Part shown: positions 55,701 to 64,000 of the stretch, piece after piece
Layout of the letters: every line of letters begins with the position of its first letter
How positions within the stretch are numbered: the stretch's first letter is position 1
Source of the DNA: CAZMGB01 sp964565775
Lineage (GTDB): Bacteria > Chloroflexota > Dehalococcoidia > DSTF01 > JALHUB01
DNA length: 64,000 nucleotides
Reading direction: 5' to 3'
Assembly: GCA_964565775.1 (NCBI GenBank)
Contig: CAZMGB010000006.1
Location: forward strand, 88,274 to 152,273
The notes under the pieces: model-generated
The model's input: only the letters and a program-made list of their open reading frames with translations
Told to the model about the DNA's origin: nothing
The model's database searches: none
Position numbers and translations under genes: made by a program

Positions 55701-56652
55701 GTCTCCCTCCCGTCAGGCGCACCCGCGGGTCGAGCCAGGCGTAGGCGAGGTCGATCATCAGAGACATGACCACGAAGACGACCGCAGCGTACAACGCCAT
55801 CACCTGAATGACGGGGTAGTCCCTGGCAGTCACCGACTCCAGCATCAGACGGCCAAGGCCGTTGATGGCGAATACCTGCTCGATGATGACCGTGCCACCC
55901 ATAAGGGTTGCGACCTCCAGGCCGAGGATGGTGACCACGGGCAGCATGGCATTGCCCAGGGCGTGGCGTCGCATCACCACACGCTCCTCCAGACCCTTGG
56001 AGCGAGCCGTCCGAATGTACTCGGAGTTCAGCACGCCCAGGAGGCCCCCGCGGACGATCCGCGCCAGCCCGCAAGCGGAGGCGAACCCCAGTACCAGGGC
56101 GGGGGGCCCGTACTCTCGCAGGTTGTCCCAGGGGTTTTCGAAGAAGGACACGTGCCGGAAGGGCGGCGCGTATGAGAAGAAGATGGACGGAAGCAGGATG
56201 ACCAGAGTGGCGGTCCAGAACGTCGGCACAGACATGCCGAAGATGCTCACCCCGCGCAGGATACCGTCTGCGGGCCGGCGGTGATTCATGGCCGCCAAGA
56301 CGCCAAACGCCAGCCCAAGCAGGATTGTGACGCCCATAGTCATGATCAGTAGCTCGCCGGTGATCGGCAGCCGATCGAGGAGCTCGCTGGCGACGCTACG
56401 GTCCCGTATGTAGGAGTCTACCAGGTCGCCGCGCACGACGCCGCCCACCCAATCGACGTACTGCTCCACGAGCGGCCTGTCGATGCCGAACTCGTGCTCC
56501 AGCTCCTGGACCTGCTCCGGCGTGGCGTTCGGTCCCAGCATGAGCTGCGCGACGTTGCCGGGCATGATGCGCACGAGGGCGAATACGACGATGGAGACGC
56601 CGATGAGGATGGGTACCAGAGCTGCCAGTCGCCGGATGATGTAGCCTATCAC
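55693..56652 (-). CDS. Peptide/opine ABC transporter permease (DppB type)
   Basis: 319-residue permease starting IGYIIRRLAALVPILIGVSIV, with RIMPGN and LGPNATPEQVQELEHEFGID, all typical of DppB/OppB proteins; an EAA-type loop (YIRTARSKGLEERVVMRRH) lies near residue 205. GTG start with GGGAG six bases upstream. It forms the channel with the DppC-type protein encoded next. The binding protein gene is 30 bases upstream. Confidence 0.9.
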   Translation of the reverse strand: MIGYIIRRLAALVPILIGVSIVVFALVRIMPGNVAQLMLGPNATPEQVQELEHEFGIDRPLVEQYVDWVGGVVRGDLVDSYIRDRSVASELLDRLPITGELLIMTMGVTILLGLAFGVLAAMNHRRPADGILRGVSIFGMSVPTFWTATLVILLPSIFFSYAPPFRHVSFFENPWDNLREYGPPALVLGFASACGLARIVRGGLLGVLNSEYIRTARSKGLEERVVMRRHALGNAMLPVVTILGLEVATLMGGTVIIEQVFAINGLGRLMLESVTARDYPVIQVMALYAAVVFVVMSLMIDLAYAWLDPRVRLTGGRHG

Positions 56653-56682
56653 GTGCCGCTCCCGGTGCAGGGCCCGCCCGGG

Positions 56683-58287
56683 CTACGCCTTGTCGATCCA
56701 GTAGTCGTACTTGTAGAGGCCGAAGCCATAGGCCGTGGGCGTGTATCCCTTGATATAGTCGTAGGCGCACCAGTATCCGTACGGTTCGTAGAGCACCAAG
56801 GTGGGCCCGTGACGCTTCAGAATCAGCCGCTGCACATCGCGGGCCAGCTTAATCCTCTCCGTGTCGTCAATCGTCTCATGGATCTGGTCGAGAAGGGCGT
56901 CAACCTCGGGATCCTCGACTCCCTTGAAGCCTTCCGGCGTGCGACCCCACCCGAGGCTGTGATGCCACTGGAGCTGGATATCGTCTGAGAGATAGGCCAG
57001 GTGTGAGTACGTGGTCGTCTCGTAGTTGGTGGCCAGCAGGTCAGCCAGCCACGCGCCGAGCTCCTCGGCCCGCAGGTGGACCCCGACGCCGATGTCGGCC
57101 ATGTTCTGCTGGATGATAGCCGCACGGTCGGCGGTGGTGCCGAGATCGGTGAAACTGAGCTCGAAACTCAGGTCTTCGGCGCCGGCGGCAGAGAGCAGTT
57201 GCTTGGCCTTTCCCACGTCTCGCACGTAAGCCGCCTCTATCTCCTCCGCCGGAAGGGACGAATCCCAGAGGGGGCCCACGGGGCCCGCTAGCTCGGCGCC
57301 GCCGAAGTGCAGCTTGTCGATCATGCCCTTGCGGTCCAGCCCCAGGTCGATGGCCTCGCGCACTCGTTCGTCCTTGAACGCCTCCACCCTGACGCCGTTC
57401 AGCTCGAAGACAGCATATGGACGGCTGAGGTAGGACTGTACGGTCACACCGCTGACGTCCTTCACCGCGTCCGCCTTGAGCTTGTCTGCGGCGTTGTAGA
57501 CGTCGAGGCTTCCGGCACGAAAGGCGACCTGAACGGCCGCATCATCCGGCATTACCTTAACGCCGATGCCGCCGATGTACGGGTACTCGTGGTAGTAGAT
57601 GGGATTCCGCACCACATCGAGGCCCTCATCGCGGCCGTACTTGGCGAGCATGAAGGGCCCGCTGCCGATGGCGTTGGACTTCAGGTCGCCGAACTGCTCG
57701 ACCGCCTCACTGGGGACGATCGCCGTCATCGGGCTGCCCATCGTCATCAACGTGTAGCCGTATGGCTTCTTCGTGCGCAGGGTGAAGGTCACGGCGTCGG
57801 GAGCCTCGTACTTCTCCGCGATCTGATCCCACTCCCCCGTGGCGCCGGGCAGGCTTCTCAGCCGGTCAATGCTGTAGACGATGTCCTCGGCCACGAGATC
57901 GCGGCCGTTAGCGGGGGCGATGTCCTGAAAGCGGACGCCGCCGCGAAGGTGGAATATCCACTCCAGCTCGTTTACGACCTCCCATGATTCGGCAAGGTCG
58001 CCGACGGTGCCCTGCCAGTCGGTCGCATGGACTACATAGCTGTAGAAGTAGACCGCGACCGAAACGCCCTCGGTAGTGTGGGGATCGAGGCTGAGAACGG
58101 GCGCGAGGGAGGCGAGGTGAATCGTGCCGCCGCGCTTCGGCGTCCCCTCAGCGGTCCCGACAGCCTGAGGAGTCGCTGGCGCCTCCTCCCCCTCCTGGCC
58201 GCCGCCGCAACCGGCCACGGCCAGCCCGGCAGCCGCCAGCGTTCCTCCCAGGAAGCCACGCCTGGAAAGCCTTGCCCTGCGCAACAT
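56683..58287 (-). CDS. ABC transporter substrate-binding lipoprotein, family 5 (DppA/OppA type)
   Basis: 534 residues from the ATG at 58287, chosen because GGAGG is six bases upstream; an in-frame ATG at 58350 would add an unrelated N-terminus. The signal has a twin-Arg motif SRRGFLGG and lipobox VAGC (Cys ~27), so it may be a Tat-exported lipoprotein. Mature family-5 features include LSLDPHTTEG, DLAESWEV, FHLRGGVRFQD and the late SLGWGRTPEGFKG. These proteins bind peptides, opines, glycosides or nickel. As first gene of the transporter/methyltransferase operon it should bind the methylated substrate, but its identity is unknown. Confidence 0.9.
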   Translation of the reverse strand: MLRRARLSRRGFLGGTLAAAGLAVAGCGGGQEGEEAPATPQAVGTAEGTPKRGGTIHLASLAPVLSLDPHTTEGVSVAVYFYSYVVHATDWQGTVGDLAESWEVVNELEWIFHLRGGVRFQDIAPANGRDLVAEDIVYSIDRLRSLPGATGEWDQIAEKYEAPDAVTFTLRTKKPYGYTLMTMGSPMTAIVPSEAVEQFGDLKSNAIGSGPFMLAKYGRDEGLDVVRNPIYYHEYPYIGGIGVKVMPDDAAVQVAFRAGSLDVYNAADKLKADAVKDVSGVTVQSYLSRPYAVFELNGVRVEAFKDERVREAIDLGLDRKGMIDKLHFGGAELAGPVGPLWDSSLPAEEIEAAYVRDVGKAKQLLSAAGAEDLSFELSFTDLGTTADRAAIIQQNMADIGVGVHLRAEELGAWLADLLATNYETTTYSHLAYLSDDIQLQWHHSLGWGRTPEGFKGVEDPEVDALLDQIHETIDDTERIKLARDVQRLILKRHGPTLVLYEPYGYWCAYDYIKGYTPTAYGFGLYKYDYWIDKA

Positions 58288-58512
58288 CAACGTCCTCCAT
58301 TCTCGCGAGCCGTCGCCCACTCGTGGCTGAATGGCTGTCTCCGCCGCCACCTACGGCCTGTATAGCGCGCGAAGGCGTGCCCTAACTAGAGCCGATTGGC
58401 AGGTCTTTTGTATCCTGCGGGATAGGCCCGGACGCGTGAGTTCGAAGACAGCCCGAAACCCGTTGGATCGGAATCAGGCTGGCAGGACTGTTGCCTGATG
58501 CCAAGAGCTGAC

Positions 58513-58538
58513 GACGGCGCGCCCGGAGACGCGCCGTC
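58513..58538 (-). terminator. Hairpin terminator after the acyl-CoA dehydrogenase gene
   Basis: GACGGCGCG (58513-58521) and CGCGCCGTC (58530-58538) form a perfect 9-bp stem with an 8-base loop, 136 bases past the dehydrogenase stop in the 58288-58673 gap. The remainder of that gap, which must contain the promoter of the transporter/methyltransferase operon, shows no clear promoter pair or riboswitch by eye. Confidence 0.5.
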
Positions 58539-58673
58539 CAGCGGTGGCGGCCCAACTCTTGTCCCGATGGGGAGCTGCGGAGCACAACGCCAAAGGGGGC
58601 GTGCAGCAGCACCTACTCGACCGGACAACAGCATGTCCGACCGAAACCGACCAGAAGGCGCGGCGACTCCCGG

Positions 58674-59924
58674 CTAGTACCTGTCGAGGATCTGGCGGGC
58701 GGCGGCCAGCCCCAGCACCTCGTTGCAGCCGTCCTCGATCATCGAGGCGCGGGCGTCCCGGAAGAGCTTCTCCACCAGAAGGTCCTTGCAGACGCCGTAG
58801 CCGCCGAAGATCTGTACAGCGTCGCTGGCCACCTGGAACGCCGCCTGTGTGCAGAAGACCTTGGAAGCGATCGAGTAGTGGGCAGCGGGCGGTTGCGCGT
58901 CTGCGTTGTAGACGAGAGCCGCTCGCGAGATAGCACGCGCGCACTCGACCTTCATGAACATGTCGAACAGCTTGTACTGGATGAGCTGGTGCTCGCAGAT
59001 CGGCTTGCCGCCCTGGATGCGCGTCTTGCTGTAGGCCAGCGCCTCCTCGAAGGCGGCGCGAGCAACGCCGGTGAACAGGGAGCCCATGCCCGCGTTGGCG
59101 CCCGTGAGGATCATGTCGATGATGAGCGGGTAGCCGCCCGGCTCCACCAGCATGAAGCGCTTGGGGATCCTGACCTCGTCGAAGAAGATCTCCCCCTGGT
59201 TCAGAGCGCGCTGCCCCAGCTTGTCGAGCGGCGGACCTTTCGAGACACCCGGGAGGTCCAGGGGGACTACGGCGACGCCGCTGCCCGCCATGCCCTTGGA
59301 GCGGTCCACGGCGAGAAACGTCAGCGCATGAGTAGCGATGGTACCGTTGGATACCCACGCGGACTTCTGGCCATTGAGGATCCAGTCATCGCCGTCGGGC
59401 CTGGCCGTCACTTCGAACGCCACCGCCGGATTCTGGAACTGATCCGTCCCGAACAGGAGGCTATCGGAGCCGCGCTGGGGCTCGGTGATCGCCCAGCATC
59501 CCACATACTTCGCCTCCCTGTCCTTGGCGAAGGGGACGACGATCTCCTCCATCAGCGGCTTGTTCCCGGTCAGCGCCGCGAACGTGGCGGAGAAGGAGAA
59601 GGGGAAGGATGTGACGCCCAGGGCGATGCCGAAATCTGCGCTTCCCCAACCCATCTCCTCGCCGACTATGTGGCGGGCCAGGGGAGAGAGTATGACGCCG
59701 CCCACCGCCTCCGGAAGTCCCTGGACGTGCCGCCCCTGCTCGTACGCTTTCTTGAACACGTCCCAAAGTAGAGAGCCCTCCCGTATCACCTCCTGCGGGT
59801 CTGCGACCTTGTCGAGCTCGATGCTGGCCGGCCGCATCACCTCCTCCGCGAATCTATGGGTCTCCTCCTTGAGGGCCGTCTCTTCGGGGGTCAACTGCTT
59901 GTTCAGTTCGAGGTAGGTCGACAT
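58674..59924 (-). CDS. Acyl-CoA dehydrogenase family protein
   Basis: 416 residues from the ATG at 59924, which has AAGGAG five bases upstream; an earlier in-frame start would add an unrelated tail. FAD-binding segments of the family are present: CWAITEPQRGSDS, WILNGQKSAWVSNGT and the C-terminal IFGGYGVCKDLLVEK. The usual catalytic Glu region at the end (LFRDARASMIEDGCNEVL) is shifted to this family's IEDG type. It oxidises an acyl-CoA to the 2-enoyl-CoA; electron acceptor ETF is encoded elsewhere. It has its own transcript, ending in the hairpin at 58513. Confidence 0.88.
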   Translation of the reverse strand: MSTYLELNKQLTPEETALKEETHRFAEEVMRPASIELDKVADPQEVIREGSLLWDVFKKAYEQGRHVQGLPEAVGGVILSPLARHIVGEEMGWGSADFGIALGVTSFPFSFSATFAALTGNKPLMEEIVVPFAKDREAKYVGCWAITEPQRGSDSLLFGTDQFQNPAVAFEVTARPDGDDWILNGQKSAWVSNGTIATHALTFLAVDRSKGMAGSGVAVVPLDLPGVSKGPPLDKLGQRALNQGEIFFDEVRIPKRFMLVEPGGYPLIIDMILTGANAGMGSLFTGVARAAFEEALAYSKTRIQGGKPICEHQLIQYKLFDMFMKVECARAISRAALVYNADAQPPAAHYSIASKVFCTQAAFQVASDAVQIFGGYGVCKDLLVEKLFRDARASMIEDGCNEVLGLAAARQILDRY

Positions 59925-60071
59925 CTCAGCTCCTTCTTGCGTGAACACTTCTCTTCCGAGCACGAAGTCGGGGACTCGAGGATCGGCACAGTGGCACACC
60001 ATCACGAGAGGCGCCGACGCAGCCTGCATACGGCAGCCACGACTGTGTTCGGCGCCTCAAGCGCACGTGAA

Positions 60072-60671
60072 TTATATGGGCTCAGCCGCGTCCCCACAAG
60101 CGGACGGCGGGACGGCGCCCCGACCTTGAAGGCAAGTCCTCAGCAGCGCGGACAGCCTCTCCATCACCTGCCCGCGGTTCTCCAGCGTCAGGCCGATGAC
60201 CAGGACGTTGGGCCTGCTCTTGATGCCGTCGGCCCAGGGATGGGGCGCCAGCATGACGCTGCCCAGGAGGCAAACGCCGCTGTCCAGTGCCCTCTCGACG
60301 ACGCGGCGAAAGCGCTCCGAGGCCATCTCCATCTTGCCGATCTCGTCGACAACCACCAGGTCGGCACCGTCCACGGCCTCCTCCAGCGCCGGCACCCCCA
60401 CCTCGTCCAGGGCCGCCACATCGACGCCGTACCTGCTGACCCGAAATGGGCTCGAGATGCGCACGCCAGCGAGGACGGCCTTCCGCCCATCCAGCGTCTC
60501 CAGCCGGAACCCCTCTCGGCGCCCACCAGACCGGAAGTCCTCCGTGTAGAAGCCTCCCGCCCGCACGGCCAGCGACGAAACGATGTCGCGGATGAGGGTG
60601 GTCTTCCCGCATCCCGGCCTGCCGGTCACGAGGAATGCCGTCTTCCTAGCAGGCACCGGCGTTCGCCTCAC
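60072..60671 (-). CDS. THEP1-type nucleoside-triphosphatase
   Basis: 199 residues with Walker A GRPGCGKTT (~17-25), the following GGFYTEDFRSGGRREGF and Walker B VVVDEIGKME (~108-117), the set that marks THEP1-family NTPases (hydrolysis of NTPs; biological role unclear). It starts at a GTG nine bases after the stop of the response regulator gene, so both share a transcript, an unusual partner. It is cytoplasmic. Confidence 0.85.
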   Translation of the reverse strand: MRRTPVPARKTAFLVTGRPGCGKTTLIRDIVSSLAVRAGGFYTEDFRSGGRREGFRLETLDGRKAVLAGVRISSPFRVSRYGVDVAALDEVGVPALEEAVDGADLVVVDEIGKMEMASERFRRVVERALDSGVCLLGSVMLAPHPWADGIKSRPNVLVIGLTLENRGQVMERLSALLRTCLQGRGAVPPSACGDAAEPI

Positions 60672-60680
60672 CGGGACCCG

Positions 60681-61391
60681 TCACGGTCCCGTCACACCTT
60701 CTTCTCGCACGGCCAGCCGGTAGCCCTGGCGAGGAACCACGGCCAGCAGGTCGCCCCGCCCGCCCAAACGGGCGATCTTCCGCCGCAGGTTCGCCACGTG
60801 CGAGCGGACCACCTCCGCCGAGCCCGTACCAGGGTGATACCCCCAGACGTTCTGGAGCAGCTCCTCCGTCGGCACCGTCGAACCGGCCCGCTCCATGAGG
60901 TACCGAATGAGGCGGAACTCGATGGGGGTAAGCCTCTCACTCGCGTCGTCGACGGAGAGCTCGTGGAGTCGCAGGTCCAGGGCCAGGCGCCCGGCCCGAA
61001 GGACGGCCTCGGCGCCCGCAGCCGCGAGAAGGGCGCCAGCCTTCTCCGCAAGCTCCGACACCGTGAAAGGCTTTCCCAGATGGCCGTCCTGGCCGGCGCG
61101 GTAGGCCGAGGGCAGCGTCCCCTCCACCCAGAGAGCGCTCTGCGGCAGGAGAAACAGCACTGGGACGCTCGCCCGCTCCGGGTCAGCCCGAAGCCAGCGA
61201 CAGAACTCGTCAGCGGACATGTCGGCGACCGCAACGTCGAACAGCACCAGATCGGCCTGAAGCGTCCGCAGGGAGCGGAGCCCCTCGGCGGCCGTCTGCG
61301 CCACGGCCACAGCATTGCCCTGGCCGCCCAGGAGCTGGCGGCAGGCCTTAGCCGGCCTCTCGTCGGGGCCGATGACCAGGACGCTGACCAC
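60681..61391 (-). CDS. OmpR-type response regulator
   Basis: 236 residues. Receiver domain (~1-118): acidic D10/E11, phospho-acceptor Asp52 in LVLFDVAV, Lys107 in GHLGKPF. The C-terminal winged-helix DNA-binding domain (~135-230) has LTPIEFRLIRYLMERAG and a VRSHVANLRRKI recognition region. GTG start with GGAGGG nine bases upstream. No sensor kinase gene is adjacent, so it is an orphan regulator; targets are unknown. Confidence 0.88.
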   Translation of the reverse strand: MVSVLVIGPDERPAKACRQLLGGQGNAVAVAQTAAEGLRSLRTLQADLVLFDVAVADMSADEFCRWLRADPERASVPVLFLLPQSALWVEGTLPSAYRAGQDGHLGKPFTVSELAEKAGALLAAAGAEAVLRAGRLALDLRLHELSVDDASERLTPIEFRLIRYLMERAGSTVPTEELLQNVWGYHPGTGSAEVVRSHVANLRRKIARLGGRGDLLAVVPRQGYRLAVREEGVTGP

Positions 61392-61461
61392 GGCGTCGAT
61401 CCCTCCACACTGCCGCCCGACGCGCTATCCCAATTATCCCGCCGCTGTCAATGGCGGCGGC

Positions 61462-61905
61462 TCAGGTTTCGCGAGAATCGTGCCTGGAGCGGCGCAGGAG
61501 ACGGGAGAGGGCGAACGACGTGGCAGAGATGACGAGCGCGCCGAAGAAAGCGGCCCAGAAGCCGTCGACCGAGAAATCGATACCCCAGTGGCCGGAGAGC
61601 CAGGCCGTGAATGCGAGGATGAGGGCGTTGACGACGAACTGGAACAGACCCAGGGTGAGGAACTGAAGCGGGCAGGTGAGGAAGAGGAGAAGGGGCCGGA
61701 GAAGGGCACGGGCGACCATAAATATGAAGGCGGCTGCCAGAAGGGACTGCCACCCCTGGATGTGCACGCCGTTCACCAGCCAGGCCGCGAGCAGGAAGCC
61801 GACAATGGTGATGCCCCAGCGGACGGCGACCCGAACGAGCCAGGGGGCATCGCGGTCCCAGGGCGGTTCGGTGTTCGACCAGTAGGTCACGATGATGCGG
61901 GACAT
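61462..61905 (-). CDS. Phage-holin-4 family membrane protein
   Basis: 147 residues with four hydrophobic helices (VGFLLAAWLVNGVHI, LLAAAFIFMVARALL, LQFLTLGLFQFVVNALI, FWAAFFGALVISATSF), the form of the Phage_holin_4_2 family common on bacterial chromosomes. Role unknown; not evidence of a prophage. A TACAAT box (61918-61923) lies 12 bases before the ATG at 61905, pointing to this start and a very short leader; an in-frame ATG at 61929 is the alternative. Confidence 0.75.
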   Translation of the reverse strand: MSRIIVTYWSNTEPPWDRDAPWLVRVAVRWGITIVGFLLAAWLVNGVHIQGWQSLLAAAFIFMVARALLRPLLLFLTCPLQFLTLGLFQFVVNALILAFTAWLSGHWGIDFSVDGFWAAFFGALVISATSFALSRLLRRSRHDSRET

Positions 61906-62044
61906 CGGTTCGCGGGCATTGTAGCGCATCGCGCCCGCAGGGACGAATCGGCGATCAGCCGCCGGCGGCGGCGTCCTACCCTAGCCGCGCTGAGGACACA
62001 CTGGTGGCTGGTTCGGCGTTGGTGGGTTGGGGTTGGAACAGAGC

Positions 62045-62107
62045 CCGCGGACTGGAAGTCCGCGGCTTCCAGATCCGCCAGCCATGCCGCCGACTTCAGT
62101 CGGCGGT
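62045..62107. repeat. Pair of GC-rich hairpins before uvrA
   Basis: CCGCGGACT/AGTCCGCGG (62045-62053 with 62057-62065, 3-base loop) and a second palindrome (62086-62107, core CCGCCGACTTCAGTCGGCGG). The two share the GACT...AGTC centre. They resemble terminal hairpins of small IS200/IS605-type elements or extragenic palindromes; no transposase remains. Confidence 0.45.
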
Positions 62108-62168
62108 GCCGTGCAAATACGCAGCCAATTCACCCACCAGCTCTGAACCAGTCACACCCTATAGACCC

Positions 62169-62198
62169 TTGTTCGCCTCTTGAAACCGCTGGTACAAT
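62169..62198 (+). promoter_or_regulatory. uvrA promoter
   Basis: TTGTTC (62169-62174), 18-base spacer and TACAAT (62193-62198), giving a leader of about 35 bases. No LexA-type box was recognised by eye. Confidence 0.5.
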
Positions 62199-62239
62199 TG
62201 AATTTCGCGGTAGTCTATCACACATCCGGAGGAATGACC

Positions 62240-64000
<1,761 letters not shown>

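Noticed and set aside
58288..58673. Cobalamin riboswitch before the methyltransferase operon
   Set aside because: No B12-box-like core or suitable set of stems was recognised here or upstream of 36424.
61462..61905. Prophage holin
   Set aside because: The family is widespread as a chromosomal membrane protein; no lysin or phage structural gene is nearby.

Overview
This is a GC-rich bacterial chromosome segment, dense in genes and without rRNA. The protein families suggest a member of the Chloroflexota, probably near Dehalococcoidia. The clues are Thr-Pro-rich linkers in secreted proteins, an F420-type luciferase-like oxidoreductase, a phosphotriesterase-family lactonase/esterase, HpaB-family oxygenase, acyl-CoA enzymes and many corrinoid-methyltransferase paralogues. 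The taxon is inference only; there is no marker gene except the uvrA fragment at the right edge.

Layout. 1-5 kb: a large alpha-2-macroglobulin-like surface protein, cut by the left edge. 5.2-8.1 kb (minus): sugar-type ABC importer (ATPase and two permeases). 8.4-11.1 kb (plus): an iron-sulfur operon with two ferredoxin-like proteins, an unrecognised protein, a PHP phosphoesterase and a small Cys protein. 11.2-14.9 kb (minus): acyl-CoA ligase, phosphotriesterase-like hydrolase and LLM oxidoreductase behind a clear TTGACA/TATCAT promoter. 15-20.8 kb: two MFS transporters, a sugar-binding lipoprotein and an enoyl-CoA hydratase. 19.0-22.4 kb: an intact tRNA-Gly(TCC) flanked by a 3'-half and a 5'-half copy of itself, both ending at the anticodon loop, which looks like two tandem integration islets. 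22.6-36.2 kb: mixed single genes, including a hydrolase, a glycoside-hydrolase-like protein, HpaB, an SDR, a GGDEF/HD-GYP sensor, an SMP-30 lactonase, membrane proteins, a first URO-D methyltransferase and a sulfotransferase.

36.4-46.6 kb (plus) is the core of interest: one apparent operon with five URO-D-type methyltransferases, a corrinoid-binding protein, a RACo-type corrinoid activator (2Fe-2S plus ASKHA ATPase), a homocysteine S-methyltransferase domain protein and an unexpected GIY-YIG nuclease. At 50.6-58.3 kb (minus) a second operon joins a peptide/opine-type ABC importer without ATPases to an MtaB-like methanol:corrinoid methyltransferase with its zinc ligands intact, an MttB-like (non-pyrrolysine) methyltransferase and a trans-sulfuration PLP enzyme. 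Together they read as a corrinoid-dependent demethylation route. A donor would be imported and demethylated by MtaB/MttB or URO-D proteins onto the single corrinoid protein, which RACo reactivates. The methyl group would go to homocysteine or another acceptor, with sulfur amino acids handled by the PLP enzyme. The substrate is not visible.

Between these operons lies a frameshifted TolB-propeller/beta-helix surface protein. After the second operon come an acyl-CoA dehydrogenase, a response regulator with a THEP1-type NTPase, a holin-family membrane protein and the start of uvrA, which runs off the right edge.
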